A stretch of DNA of 64,000 nucleotides from Intrasporangiaceae bacterium (GCA_021324575.1 JAJPIW010000012.1:19062-83061), one strand, 5' to 3'; shown: positions 35,719 to 44,854, counted from the first letter of the stretch. Numbers and translations are program-made. The notes: generated by a model not told the origin, from the letters alone.

Positions 35719-38037
35719 ATGCCAGCTATGACCATCCCGGGCTCGGAACGCTTCTCGAGTCGGCCGGTCGACCCCGACGTCCTGATCAAGGGCCTCGACG
35801 GCATCCTGCCGGTCCACACGGTCACCCAGGAGCAGATCGACGATCTTGACCCCCTCACCTACGAGGTGATCCGCCACCGCCTGTGGTCGGTGACCAACGA
35901 GATGGGCGAGACCCTCAAGCGCATGTCGGGTTCGCCGATCGTCACCGACGCGAACGACTTCGACTTCGCGATCTGCGACGAGGTGGGGCAGGAGGTCCAG
36001 GTCGGTCTGTACAACTGCATGCTCGCGGGCGCCATCGACCTGGCCATCTACTGGACGCTGCAGAACAGGGTGAAGAACCCGGGCGTCCACGAGGGGGACA
36101 TGTTCCTCGCGAATGACCCGTGGGTCGGCGGCGGCATGCACCAGAACGACGTGATCGTGTTCCAGCCGATCTTCCACGACGGATTGCTGTTCGGTTGGAC
36201 GTCGGCGGTCTGTCACGAGCCCGACCTGGGCGGCGTCGGACTGGGTTCGTTCAGCCCGTCCGCCACGGACGTGTTCTCCGAGGCACTCCCCACACCACCC
36301 ATCAAGGTGGTGCGCGACTTCGAGGTCCAGGAGGACGTCGCTGACGCCTGGGTGCGTCGTTCCCGGGTCCCGCTGTTGGTGGGCTTGGACATGCGCGCCA
36401 AGGTCGGCGCCAACACGGTGGGTCGCAAGCGGCTGCTCGAGGTCATCGAGATCTACGGCGCGGACACCGTCAAGGCGGTGATGAAGCGGATGATGAACGA
36501 CGCCGAGGGCCGCCTGCGGGGCAAGCTCCGGAGCCTGCCCGACGGCACCTGGTCCACGTCCGGCTACCAGGACCAGTCGCACACGGGCGATCGGGGCGTC
36601 CACAAGATCCAGCTGAAGATGACCAAGGTCGAGGACCACCTGACCTTCGACTTCACCGGAACCGACGAGCAGAGCGGTGTCATCAACTGCACGTATGCCG
36701 GTATGCGCGGCGGAGCGATGCTCGCCATCATGCCCATGCTCGCCGACGACATCCCGTGGGCGGCCGGCGGTCTGATGCGCTGCTTCGACCTGGTCGCCGA
36801 CGAAGGCTCCATCGTCAACGCCACCTATCCGGCCGCCGTCAGTCGCGCGCCGATCGGGCCTGCGTGGGCGCTCGGGCAGCTGGTCGCCGAGTGCCTGAGC
36901 CAGATGATGGACCGGACCGTCGAGTTCCGCGACCGGGTGCAGGCAGCCTGCTGCGGCACCTTCGACACGGCCGTGGTGGCCGGCCTGGACCAGCGCGGAC
37001 CGTTCCCGGTGCCGTTCCTCAACATCGTCATGGACTCGGTCGCCGCCGGCTACGGTGCGCGCCCGAAGACCGACGGCATGGACACCGGTGGAGTGTTCCC
37101 GATCCCGATGGGCCGTCTCCCGGACGTCGAGATGACCGAGTACCTGTACCCGCTCATGACGGTGTGGAGGCGCGAGGAGCCCGACACCGGTGGACCCGGG
37201 CGACGGCGCGGCGGACTGAGCGGCTCGGCTGCATTGATCACCTACGGAACTGACTTCCCGGTGGGACTCGTGGTGGCCTCGGCAGGCAAGGGTGTCTCGC
37301 AGAACGGCGGGCTCGCCGGCGGCTACCCGGGCAACACCGCGGTCGGCATCGTGGCGCGGAACACCGGCGTCAAGGACGGGTTCGCCCAGGGCAAGCTGCC
37401 GTTCGACCTCGCCTCGCTGGCCGGTGACCAGGAGCTCCAGCAGTGCTACGGGGAGACCTACATCGCTCCTGGGGACGCTCTCTACCTGCACTGGCAGAGT
37501 GGTGGCGGCTACGGCGACCCGTTGTTGCGTGACCCGCAGCTGGTTGCGCACGACCTGGCTGAGGGCAAGGTGACCCTCGCCGGGGCCTCGGGTTCATACG
37601 GTGTGGTCATCGATGACGGGCAGGTGGACGTGGCGGCCACCGAGGCGCTGCGGGCCGAGGTCAAGCAGGAGCGGATGTCGCGCTCGACGGCGCCCGCGCG
37701 CGACTCGGGCAACAGCTATGAGCCGGGCTCGGGCAAGCGGATCGACGACAACCTGGTCGCCGTCGACTCCGGTGGCGTCGACGTCGTCGCGTGCGCGCAC
37801 TGCGGCCACGAGCTGGGCAACCCCCGCACCGGCGCGTCCCTCAACCTGGCCTTCTTCGAGGGCCCGACCGCGTTGGCCGGACCACACGTGACGGCGCAAC
37901 CCGAGCTGTACGTCGATGAGACGGTCGTCTTCCGGCAGCTGTGCTGCCCGAGCTGCTTCACCGCCGTCTACTCCGGCGTGGTGCCGTCCTCGCACGTGGA
38001 CCACGTGCTGGACCTCGATCGCTACCTCACCGTCTGA
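35719..38037 (+). CDS. HyuB-type subunit with a C-terminal Cys-rich domain
   Basis: 772 residues. Residues about 45-620 are the HyuB/hydantoinase-B domain: LTYEVIRHRLWSVTNEMGET, NDPWVGGGMHQNDV (with the conserved DPW-GG-H-D metal motif), FDFTGTDEQSGVIN and SGGGYGDPLLRDP. HyuB proteins usually stop near 550-600 residues. Here a further 120 residues carry two cysteine pairs, CAHC at 692-695 and CCPSC at 742-746, resembling the small zinc-binding gamma subunit of acetone and acetophenone carboxylases. The fusion points to a carboxylase more than a simple lactamase (inference). GAGG precedes the ATG. Confidence 0.83.
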   Translation: MPAMTIPGSERFSSRPVDPDVLIKGLDGILPVHTVTQEQIDDLDPLTYEVIRHRLWSVTNEMGETLKRMSGSPIVTDANDFDFAICDEVGQEVQVGLYNCMLAGAIDLAIYWTLQNRVKNPGVHEGDMFLANDPWVGGGMHQNDVIVFQPIFHDGLLFGWTSAVCHEPDLGGVGLGSFSPSATDVFSEALPTPPIKVVRDFEVQEDVADAWVRRSRVPLLVGLDMRAKVGANTVGRKRLLEVIEIYGADTVKAVMKRMMNDAEGRLRGKLRSLPDGTWSTSGYQDQSHTGDRGVHKIQLKMTKVEDHLTFDFTGTDEQSGVINCTYAGMRGGAMLAIMPMLADDIPWAAGGLMRCFDLVADEGSIVNATYPAAVSRAPIGPAWALGQLVAECLSQMMDRTVEFRDRVQAACCGTFDTAVVAGLDQRGPFPVPFLNIVMDSVAAGYGARPKTDGMDTGGVFPIPMGRLPDVEMTEYLYPLMTVWRREEPDTGGPGRRRGGLSGSAALITYGTDFPVGLVVASAGKGVSQNGGLAGGYPGNTAVGIVARNTGVKDGFAQGKLPFDLASLAGDQELQQCYGETYIAPGDALYLHWQSGGGYGDPLLRDPQLVAHDLAEGKVTLAGASGSYGVVIDDGQVDVAATEALRAEVKQERMSRSTAPARDSGNSYEPGSGKRIDDNLVAVDSGGVDVVACAHCGHELGNPRTGASLNLAFFEGPTALAGPHVTAQPELYVDETVVFRQLCCPSCFTAVYSGVVPSSHVDHVLDLDRYLTV

Positions 38038-38119
38038 GGCAGACGTTCGTTCGCGCCGGTCCCGATGGAGGGGACCGGCGCGAACGCATGTAGCTCGGTG
38101 TCGCGGATCGACAGAAGTG

Positions 38120-38148
38120 TTGACTTTTCGTCTTCGACGTCCAAGAAT
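38120..38148 (+). promoter_or_regulatory. Promoter of the maleate isomerase gene
   Basis: TTGACT (38120-38125) and AAGAAT (38143-38148) are 17 bp apart. The -10 box ends seven bases before ATG 38156, so transcription should begin on or beside the start codon. This would be a second transcription unit in the island, starting after hyuB. Confidence 0.55.
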
Positions 38149-38155
38149 GGTTGTC

Positions 38156-38944
38156 ATGAGCGCGGTCGCCGTCAGCAGACACCGCATCGGGCTGGTGGTC
38201 CCGAGCTCCAACGTCACGGTGGAGACCGAGATCCCGCAGATCCTGGGCCGGCATACGGCCGCGCGCTTCTCCTACCACTCGACCCGGATGCGGATGTCGA
38301 AGGTCTCGCCGGAACAGCTCGCCGCCATGAACGCCCAACGGGAGCGCTGCATCATCGAGATCGCCGACGCCGGTCCGGACGTCATCCTGTACGGGTGCCT
38401 GGTCGCGCTGATGTCGGCGGGCCTCGCTGAGCACCGGCGGGTCGAGGGCCTCGTCGCCGAGCAGCTCGCCACCGGTGGCTCAGCAGCCAAGGTGCGCTCG
38501 AGCGCCGGTGCACTCCTGGAGGCTCTGCGCGCCCTGGGCGCCCAGCGGATCGCGCTCGTGATGCCCTACGCGCGTCCGCTCGCGGAGCGGGTCGTCGCAT
38601 ACCTGGAGCACGAGGGTTTCGACGTGCACGACTGGAGGGCGCTGGAGGTCGAGGACAACCACGCTGTCGCCCGAATCCCGGCTGCCGACGTGATGGGGGC
38701 AGCACGGTCGCTGGACCGCGAAGGCGTCGACGCCCTGGTGATCTCCTGCTGCGTGCAGATGCCGTCACTGGACCTGGTCGAGACGGCCGAGCAGGAGCTC
38801 GGGCTGCCGGTGCTCTCGGCCGCGACGGCGGGGGCCTACAGCATCCTGCGGGCCTGCGGTCTCCCGGTCGACATCCCGTATGCCGGCTCGCTGCTGCGCA
38901 TCGACGCACTTCACCACGCCGAGCTCCGCTCAGGCAGCCAATGA
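38156..38944 (+). CDS. maiA: Maleate cis-trans isomerase
   Basis: 262-residue Asp/Glu racemase-superfamily enzyme that converts maleate to fumarate. The full pattern of known maleate isomerases is seen: VVPSSNVTVETEIP at residues 14-27, FSYHSTRMRM near 38, the catalytic cysteine in YGCLVALM (Cys81) and the second in SCCVQMPSL (Cys199). Maleate arises in nicotinate and in some gentisate pathways, so the island probably ends in a C4 cis-diacid. An in-frame ATG at 38147 is an alternative start but lies inside the -10 box. VOC gene follows after 31 bp. Confidence 0.87.
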   Translation: MSAVAVSRHRIGLVVPSSNVTVETEIPQILGRHTAARFSYHSTRMRMSKVSPEQLAAMNAQRERCIIEIADAGPDVILYGCLVALMSAGLAEHRRVEGLVAEQLATGGSAAKVRSSAGALLEALRALGAQRIALVMPYARPLAERVVAYLEHEGFDVHDWRALEVEDNHAVARIPAADVMGAARSLDREGVDALVISCCVQMPSLDLVETAEQELGLPVLSAATAGAYSILRACGLPVDIPYAGSLLRIDALHHAELRSGSQ

Positions 38945-38975
38945 GCCACGCCCACCCACGAAAGGACGGCCCACG

Positions 38976-39635
38976 ATGACATCACTCCACGACGAGCACC
39001 TGGTGGCCGGAGTCGACCACGCAGCCTTCCCCACGTTCGACCCGGCCGGCACCGTCCGGTTCTACCGGGACACGCTCGGGTTCCCCGTCGTCCACTCGAT
39101 CTGCGCCGCAGGGTGGGGGGCCAAGGACCACCCCGACTTCATCCACTTCTTCTTCGACATCGGCAATGAGGACCGCATTGCGTTCTTCTACTACTTCGGC
39201 CTCGAAGGGCCGGACCTCACCCAGGGCGCCGGCGACGTCTACGCCCGGTTCCCCGAGGGCACGGCGGACTGGTTCGTGCGCTCGCGCCACCTGGCGCTGC
39301 ACGTCGCCTCCTCCGAAGAGCTGATGGAGTACCGACGTCGTCTTGACGCCAGCGACTGGCCGGTGGAGATGCAGATCCAGCACGAGACGATCGAGTCGAT
39401 CTACACCCACGACCCCAACGGCTACATGATCGAGTTCACCCGCGCACTGCGCCCCGTCGAACCCCAGGAGGACCTCGATGCCAACCTGACGATCGACGCC
39501 CTCGTGGAGGTCGTCCAGCAGCCTCACCCCACCATGGACAAGCTCCTGGTGCGCAAGGCCGAGCTGATCGTCCAGCGTGCCGAGAAGTGGCAGGAGGCAC
39601 AGCAGGCCGCCGTGTCCGACGAGGTCCGGCGATGA
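38976..39635 (+). CDS. VOC (glyoxalase/extradiol dioxygenase fold) protein
   Basis: 219 residues. Paired beta-alpha-beta modules begin VDHAAFPTFDPAGTVRFYRD; the probable metal ligands are His in VDHAAF, His in RHLALHV and Glu in GYMIEFTRAL, the 2-His-1-carboxylate set. It could be a ring-cleavage dioxygenase, a lyase or an isomerase. The C-terminal 50 residues form a charged helix (KAELIVQRAEKWQEAQQAA) outside the fold. ATG 38976 follows GAAAGGA. The stop overlaps the following small gene. Confidence 0.83.
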   Translation: MTSLHDEHLVAGVDHAAFPTFDPAGTVRFYRDTLGFPVVHSICAAGWGAKDHPDFIHFFFDIGNEDRIAFFYYFGLEGPDLTQGAGDVYARFPEGTADWFVRSRHLALHVASSEELMEYRRRLDASDWPVEMQIQHETIESIYTHDPNGYMIEFTRALRPVEPQEDLDANLTIDALVEVVQQPHPTMDKLLVRKAELIVQRAEKWQEAQQAAVSDEVRR

Positions 39636-39877
39636 GTCGCCTCTACCTGCTCGACATCCCCGAGAACGAGCCGATCCTGGCTGTCGCGCGCACCATCGCG
39701 GGTGCCGAGGTCATCGAGGTCGGCCCGTACTTCGCGATCTGCTCGTCGGACCCGATCTCCATCGATCGGCGTGCCACCGGCGTGCGGCACGCCGTTTGGT
39801 ACAGCTGGGTCGCAGGTCTCAGCGGCTGGCGAATCTCGCAGTGGGACAAGGACGCTCTGACAGTGGCCGACCGGTGA
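39632..39877 (+). CDS. Small protein of unknown function
   Basis: 81 residues, not recognised. It starts MSRLYLLDIPENEPILAVART and ends with a tryptophan-rich stretch (WYSWVAGLSGWRISQWDKD). No membrane segment or signal peptide. The ATG overlaps the VOC stop (ATGA) and its stop overlaps the hydrolase GTG (GTGA), so it is translated as part of the operon. The tight coupling suggests a small partner subunit of the VOC protein or the hydrolase (inference). Confidence 0.65.
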   Translation: MSRLYLLDIPENEPILAVARTIAGAEVIEVGPYFAICSSDPISIDRRATGVRHAVWYSWVAGLSGWRISQWDKDALTVADR

Positions 39878-41106
39878 GCCAGGCAGCCCACCGGCTCGGG
39901 GAGGGTCGCTACCTGGAGGTCGAGGAGCTCCCCGAGTCGACGACGACCACCATCCATCACCTCACGACCTCCGACGGCGCGAAGGTCACCGGGGTCCTGC
40001 GGGTGCCGCCGGGTGCGCGCACGGTGGTCACCCTCATGCATCCTCGAGCGGACCTGACCGACCACGGGCTGGTGCCGCGTCTTGTTCGCTCGAGCTACGC
40101 GGTGTGGACGCAGGGTTCCCGTTCGCCGAACAACGACCTCAACCTGATTCACGAGCAAGCCATCATCGACTACGCGGCTGGTCAGGTGTTCTTGCGCCAG
40201 GCGGGCTTCGAACACGTCGTACAGCTCGGTCACTCCGGCGGCGGTACCCTCTCCGCGTTCTACTGCCAACAGGCCGCACTGGCGCCCGCACAACGGCTCG
40301 GCACCGCCCCCTCGGGGCGCGGAGTGGGGCTGGCCGACACCGACATGCCGCTGCCAGACGGCGTCATGTTCGTCGCGCCCCATCCCGGCCAGGGCGAGCT
40401 CATCCGGCGGATGATCGACCCGTCCGTGGTCGACGAGAGCGACCCGATGTCGGTCGACCCCGCGCTCGACCCGTTCAACCCGGACCACGGCTTCCGGGAT
40501 GCGCCGGAGTCGACGACCTACGACCAGGCGTTCGTCGACCGCTACCGCTTCGCCCAGGAGGAGCGAGTGGCGCGGATCGACGCACGGGCCCAAGCCCTTG
40601 TCGCGGCGTCCGGGGTGGCCAACCGTGCCTTCAAACGTGATGGTCTCGCCCAGGACCGCCGCCGCGCCATCGCCCCCTCGCTGGTCACCGTCTACCGGAC
40701 GGACGCGGACCTGCGCAGCGTCGACCTGTCCATGGATCCGAGCAAGCGGCCGTACGGCTCGGTGTTCGGTAGGCGACCGGACCTGACGAACTATGGGCTC
40801 GTGGGCTTCGGTCGGCTCTCGACCGCGGAGGCGTGGATGTCGACGTGGAGTCCGAACACCACGAATGCCAGCTTCCTCGGGTGTGCCCCAGGAGTCACCG
40901 TGCCGACGTTGCTGGTCGAGCTCACCGGTGACCAGGCGTCGTACCCCTCGGACACCGCTGCCTTCGCAGACGCACTCGGCGCGTCGGACCTCACCGTCGA
41001 TGCCGTTGACGGCACGCACTTCGGTGGGCCGATTCGTCCGGGGGAGCCGACCGGGTACGACAACGCGATGACGGTGCTCGCTCCTTGGCTCGCCCAGCGG
41101 TTCTGA
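39874..41106 (+). CDS. Alpha/beta hydrolase
   Basis: 410 residues. The nucleophile elbow is LGHSGGGTLSAFY (serine near residue 117). A final histidine lies in DGTHFGGPI and a possible acid in LTGDQASYP. A long insert between about residues 170 and 290 forms a lid. The N-terminal strand order and HPRADL motif resemble hydrolases acting on C-C or ester bonds in catabolic clusters. GTG 39874 overlaps the upstream stop. The reaction may be hydrolysis of a ring-cleavage product to maleate or a related acid (inference). Confidence 0.8.
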   Translation: MSQAAHRLGEGRYLEVEELPESTTTTIHHLTTSDGAKVTGVLRVPPGARTVVTLMHPRADLTDHGLVPRLVRSSYAVWTQGSRSPNNDLNLIHEQAIIDYAAGQVFLRQAGFEHVVQLGHSGGGTLSAFYCQQAALAPAQRLGTAPSGRGVGLADTDMPLPDGVMFVAPHPGQGELIRRMIDPSVVDESDPMSVDPALDPFNPDHGFRDAPESTTYDQAFVDRYRFAQEERVARIDARAQALVAASGVANRAFKRDGLAQDRRRAIAPSLVTVYRTDADLRSVDLSMDPSKRPYGSVFGRRPDLTNYGLVGFGRLSTAEAWMSTWSPNTTNASFLGCAPGVTVPTLLVELTGDQASYPSDTAAFADALGASDLTVDAVDGTHFGGPIRPGEPTGYDNAMTVLAPWLAQRF

Positions 41107-41108
41107 GC

Positions 41109-42044
41109 ATGGTCGCGGTCGACATCGTCGAAGTCGGGCCGCGTGACGGTCTACAGAACGAGCGCCGGGTCCTCGAGGTCGACACGCGCATCGAGCTCAT
41201 CCGCAGGATGGTGGAGCGCGGGGCGCACCGGATCGAGGCTGCCAGCTTCGTCCGGCCAGATCGGGTCCCGCAGATGGCCAGCGCCGAGGAGGTGCTTGCC
41301 GGTGTGCCGCGTCCGGCCGACGTCAGCTACATCGGGCTGGTGCTGAACGGTCGTGGCGCTCAGCGCGCGGTCGACGCGGGCTGCGACGAGATCAACGTGG
41401 TCGTACCGGTCTCGGAGGAGTTCTCCCGGCGCAACCAGGGCATGGGCGTCGCGGAGATGCTTGGCCACGCGGGGTCCGCGATCGCGCTCGCCCGCCAGGG
41501 GGGAGCACGAGTCTCGGTCACCCTTGCCGTGGCGTTCGGCTGTCCGTTCTCGGGCGTCGTGGACGACCGCGTTCCCGAGATCTACGACCGGGTGGCCGAT
41601 CTCGGCCTGGATGAGATCGCCTTCGCCGACACGGTCGGCGTGGGAGTCCCACGACAGGTCCGGGAGCTGGTCCGGCTCGTCGAGGCTGACGGCCGCGTGC
41701 CGGACCTCCGCTTTCATTTCCACAACACTCGCAACACGGGCTATGCGAACGCCATGGCGGCGTGGGAGGCGACGACCCGGGACCGGATCGCGCTCGATGC
41801 CTCGGTCGGCGGCTTCGGGGGCTGCCCCTTCGCACCTCGAGCGACCGGCAACATCGCCACCGAGGATCTCGCCTACCTGATGATCGGCGAGGGTCTCGAG
41901 GTCGACCTGGACCTGGCCGACCTCCTCCAGGACGCCGAGTGGCTCGCCGCCGAGCTGGGCAGTCCCGTGCAGGCACTCCTCGGCCGATCCGGCGGCTTCG
42001 GGACCGCGACGCCGACCGGCGCCGGGCGGAGGGCCCGTGCCTGA
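41109..42044 (+). CDS. Hydroxymethylglutaryl-CoA lyase family enzyme
   Basis: 311-residue DRE-TIM metallolyase. The family motif is VGPRDGLQNE near the N-terminus; the metal histidines are in HFHNTRNTG and the catalytic cysteine loop in GGFGGCPFAPRATGNIATED. These residues fit HMG-CoA lyase or relatives that split 3-hydroxy-3-methyl-acyl-CoA thioesters into acetyl-CoA or pyruvate plus a ketoacid. ATG 41109 is two bases after the hydrolase stop. It overlaps the CoA-transferase start by eight bases; the pair forms an activate-and-cleave module. Confidence 0.87.
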   Translation: MVAVDIVEVGPRDGLQNERRVLEVDTRIELIRRMVERGAHRIEAASFVRPDRVPQMASAEEVLAGVPRPADVSYIGLVLNGRGAQRAVDAGCDEINVVVPVSEEFSRRNQGMGVAEMLGHAGSAIALARQGGARVSVTLAVAFGCPFSGVVDDRVPEIYDRVADLGLDEIAFADTVGVGVPRQVRELVRLVEADGRVPDLRFHFHNTRNTGYANAMAAWEATTRDRIALDASVGGFGGCPFAPRATGNIATEDLAYLMIGEGLEVDLDLADLLQDAEWLAAELGSPVQALLGRSGGFGTATPTGAGRRARA

Positions 42045-43263
42045 CGACGTCGGGACGTCAACAACATCGACCGAGCAGCCACTTGCCGGGATCCGTGTCA
42101 TCGAGCTCGGCAACTACATTGCCGCGCCCATGGCGGGGCGGCTTCTCGCGGACTTCGGCGCCGAGGTGATCAAGGTGGAGCGCCCCCGAACCGGTGACGA
42201 GCTGCGCAGCTGGCGGCTGTACGAGGGCGACACGTCGCTGCTCTACCGCACCATCAACCGCAACAAGCTGTCCATCGAGCTGGATCTGCGGTCCGACACC
42301 GGGCGGCATACGGTGCTCGAGCTGATTGCCGGCGCCGACGTCCTGCTCGAGAACTTCCGTCCCGGAACCCTCGACCGGTGGGGGCTGGATGTGCAGACCT
42401 TGGCGGCGGCCAACCCGGCCCTGGTCGTGGCGCGCGTGTCAGCGTTCGGGCAGACCGGGCCGCTGGCTGACCGCGCGGGCTTCGCCGCAGTCGCAGAGGC
42501 CTATGGCGGCCTGCGTGAGCTGGTCGGTGAACCGGACCGACCGCCGTCCCGGACCGGAGTCTCGATCGGGGACTCGATCGCCGGCCTGTATGCCGCGTTC
42601 GGCGTGATGATGTCGCTCTTCGACCGTGAGGCGCGACGTGGCCAAGGCCTTGAGCCGGTGCCGCCGACCGAGCGGGAGATCGACGTCGCGCTCCACGAGG
42701 CCGTCTTCTCGATGATGGAGTCACTGGTCCCGGACTTCTCGGCCCACGGCGTGCGCCGCGAGCGCGCTGGCGGCCGCATGGAGGGGATCTCCCCGTCCAA
42801 TGGCTACACCTGCGGTGACGGGTCGAGCGTGGTCATCGCCGGCAACGGGGACTCGATCTTCGCTCGGTACATGACCGTGATCGGGCGCCCGGACCTCGCG
42901 ACCGACACCGAGCTGGCCGGGAACGCGGGCCGCTGGGAGCGTCGGGTCGAGCTCGATGAGGCCATCGGCGCGTGGACGAGCACGTTGTCGCGTGAGGAGG
43001 TGCTCTCCCGCCTGCACGCGGCCCAGGTGCCCGCGGGGCCGATCCACACGGCCGAGGACATCGTCCACGACGCCCAGTTCCGTGCACGGGGGATGGTGCA
43101 GGACCTGCCCGTGGATGTCGCCGGCGAGACCCGGCTGGTCAGCTTCCCCGGGGTCGTCCCCGTGCTCAACGGTGTCTCGGTGCGGGTGCGAAACGTCGGA
43201 CCGGACCTGGGGGAGCACACCGACCTCGTCCTGAACACGATGCTCGGCGGCCCCCGCCCCTAG
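42037..43263 (+). CDS. Family III (CaiB/BaiF) CoA-transferase
   Basis: 408-residue enzyme that moves CoA from one acid to another, commonly from succinyl-CoA or acetyl-CoA. The N-terminus PLAGIRVIELGNYIAAPMAGR and FGAEVIKVERP are typical, and the catalytic aspartate sits in GVSIGDSIAGL near residue 178. Together with the lyase just upstream it would activate a hydroxy-diacid and cleave it, as in citramalate or hydroxymethylglutarate breakdown. The GTG start lies inside the end of the lyase gene. It is the last gene of the island, followed by a strong hairpin. Confidence 0.92.
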   Translation: MPDDVGTSTTSTEQPLAGIRVIELGNYIAAPMAGRLLADFGAEVIKVERPRTGDELRSWRLYEGDTSLLYRTINRNKLSIELDLRSDTGRHTVLELIAGADVLLENFRPGTLDRWGLDVQTLAAANPALVVARVSAFGQTGPLADRAGFAAVAEAYGGLRELVGEPDRPPSRTGVSIGDSIAGLYAAFGVMMSLFDREARRGQGLEPVPPTEREIDVALHEAVFSMMESLVPDFSAHGVRRERAGGRMEGISPSNGYTCGDGSSVVIAGNGDSIFARYMTVIGRPDLATDTELAGNAGRWERRVELDEAIGAWTSTLSREEVLSRLHAAQVPAGPIHTAEDIVHDAQFRARGMVQDLPVDVAGETRLVSFPGVVPVLNGVSVRVRNVGPDLGEHTDLVLNTMLGGPRP

Positions 43264-43322
43264 GCCTCCACCAGGTCCCCGCTGGGCTGGTGATCACCCG
43301 GGCAGCTGTGGTCCGACGCAGA

Positions 43323-43373
43323 CGAGTCCGCCCGCGCTGCCGTTGGGTTGTGCTGGCAGCACGGGCGGACTCG
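43323..43373. terminator. Bidirectional hairpin between CoA-transferase and glnA
   Basis: A 19-bp stem with one mismatch (43323-43341 with 43355-43373) and a 13-base loop, placed between two convergent stops. It ends both transcripts and marks the right edge of the catabolic island. Confidence 0.85.
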
Positions 43374-43417
43374 TTCGGCTCTGACACGACAAAGCCGTCG
43401 GTCAGACCGGGTGAATC

Positions 43418-44842
43418 TCAGAGGTCGTAGTACATCTCGAACTCGTGCGGGTGCGGGCGGAAGCGGATCGGGTCCACCTCGTTCTTGCGCTTCCAGTCGA
43501 CCCAGGTGGCGATGAGGTCCTCGGTGAACACGTCGCCCTCGAGCAGGAAGTCGTGGTCGGCCTCCAGGGCGTCCAGCACCTCCGGCAGCGACCCGGGAAC
43601 CTGCTGGATCGACTCGTGCTCCTCGGGCGGGAGCTCGTAGAGGTCCTTGTCGACCGGCTCCGGGGGCTCGATCCGGTTCTTGATGCCGTCCAGGCCCGCC
43701 ATCAGCTGGGCCGCGAAGCACAGGTAGGGGTTCGCCGACGGGTCCGGCACGCGGAACTCGATGCGCTTGGCCTTGGGGTTGTCCCCCGTGATCGGGATGC
43801 GCACGCAGGCGGAGCGGTTGCGGGCCGAGTAGACCAGGTTGACCGGGGCCTCGTAGCCGGGGACCAGGCGGTGGTAGGAGTTCACCGTCGGGTTGGTGAA
43901 GGCGAGCAGCGCCGGGGCGTGCTTGAGCAGGCCGCCGATGTACCAGCGCGCGATGTCGGACAGGCCGCCGTAGCCGCGCTCGTCGTAGAAGAGCGGCTCG
44001 CCGTCCTTCCAGAGCGACTGGTGGGTGTGCATGCCGGAGCCGTTGTCCCCGAAGATCGGCTTGGGCATGAAGGTGGCCGTCTTGCCGTACTCCCAGACGG
44101 TGTTCTTGACGACGTACTTGAACTTCATGATGTCGTCGCCGGACTGGAGCAGGGTGTTGAACCGGTAGTTGATCTCCTGCTGACCGGCCGTGCCCACCTC
44201 GTGGTGCGACCGCTCGACGATCAGGCCGACCTCGGCGAGGTTGAGGCAGATCTTGTCGCGGACGTCGGCGAAGTGGTCGACCGGCGGGACCGGGAAGTAG
44301 CCGCCCTTGTAGCGCGTCTTGTAGCCGCGGTTGCCGCCCTCTTCGACCCGGCCGGTGTTCCACGCGGCCTCGATGGAGTCGATGTAGTAGTACGAGGCGT
44401 TGGCCTTGGTCTCGAAGCGCACGTCGTCGAACACGTAGAACTCGGCCTCGGCACCGAAGAACGCCGTGTCGCCGATGCCGGTCGACTTCAGGTAGGCCTC
44501 GGCCTTGGACGCGATGTTGCGCGGGTCGCGGGAGTACTCCTCACCGGTGAACGGGTCGACGATGGAGAAGTTCATGATGAGCGTCTTCTCGACACGGAAC
44601 GGGTCGAGGTAGGCCGTCGTCGGGTCGGGGATGAGCTTCATGTCGGACTCGTGGATGGCCTGGAAGCCGCGGATCGAGGACCCGTCGAACATCTGGCCGT
44701 TCTTGAAGAAGTCCGCGTCAACCGACTGCGCGGGCACGTTGAAGTGCTGCATCACGCCGGGCAAGTCGCAGAACCGGATGTCGACGAACTTGACGTCCTC
44801 GTCCTTGATGAACGCGAGGACATCGTCAGCGTTGCTGAACAA
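43418..44842 (-). CDS. glnA: Type I glutamine synthetase
   Basis: 474-residue GSI-beta enzyme making glutamine from glutamate and ammonia. Visible are [15 protein letters not shown], the catalytic [10 protein letters not shown] and KPIFGDN stretches, and RIPITG; the adenylylation tyrosine is in DLYELPPEE, so activity is probably controlled by GlnE. The start codon is TTG 44842: AGGAGG lies six bases upstream and the protein then begins [20 protein letters not shown], the family N-terminus. Longer readings to 44884 would cross that ribosome site. A four-part GlnR box lies 73-110 bases upstream of the start. Confidence 0.96.
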   Translation of the reverse strand: MFSNADDVLAFIKDEDVKFVDIRFCDLPGVMQHFNVPAQSVDADFFKNGQMFDGSSIRGFQAIHESDMKLIPDPTTAYLDPFRVEKTLIMNFSIVDPFTGEEYSRDPRNIASKAEAYLKSTGIGDTAFFGAEAEFYVFDDVRFETKANASYYYIDSIEAAWNTGRVEEGGNRGYKTRYKGGYFPVPPVDHFADVRDKICLNLAEVGLIVERSHHEVGTAGQQEINYRFNTLLQSGDDIMKFKYVVKNTVWEYGKTATFMPKPIFGDNGSGMHTHQSLWKDGEPLFYDERGYGGLSDIARWYIGGLLKHAPALLAFTNPTVNSYHRLVPGYEAPVNLVYSARNRSACVRIPITGDNPKAKRIEFRVPDPSANPYLCFAAQLMAGLDGIKNRIEPPEPVDKDLYELPPEEHESIQQVPGSLPEVLDALEADHDFLLEGDVFTEDLIATWVDWKRKNEVDPIRFRPHPHEFEMYYDL

Positions 44843-44848
44843 TCCAAA

Positions 44849-44854
44849 CCTCCT
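44849..44854 (-). promoter_or_regulatory. Shine-Dalgarno site deciding the glnA TTG start
   Basis: AGGAGG on the minus strand, six bases before TTG 44842. It rules out the upstream in-frame GTG or ATG codons. Confidence 0.8.

Noticed and set aside
33594..38037. Naming the HyuA/HyuB pair a hydantoinase
   Set aside because: The family covers lactamases, oxoprolinases and carboxylases; substrate residues cannot be read with confidence, and the extra Cys-rich module points elsewhere.
21474..43310. Island as a nicotinate degradation cluster
   Set aside because: Maleate isomerase fits, but the hydroxylase, 2,5-dihydroxypyridine dioxygenase and amidase genes typical of that pathway are absent.
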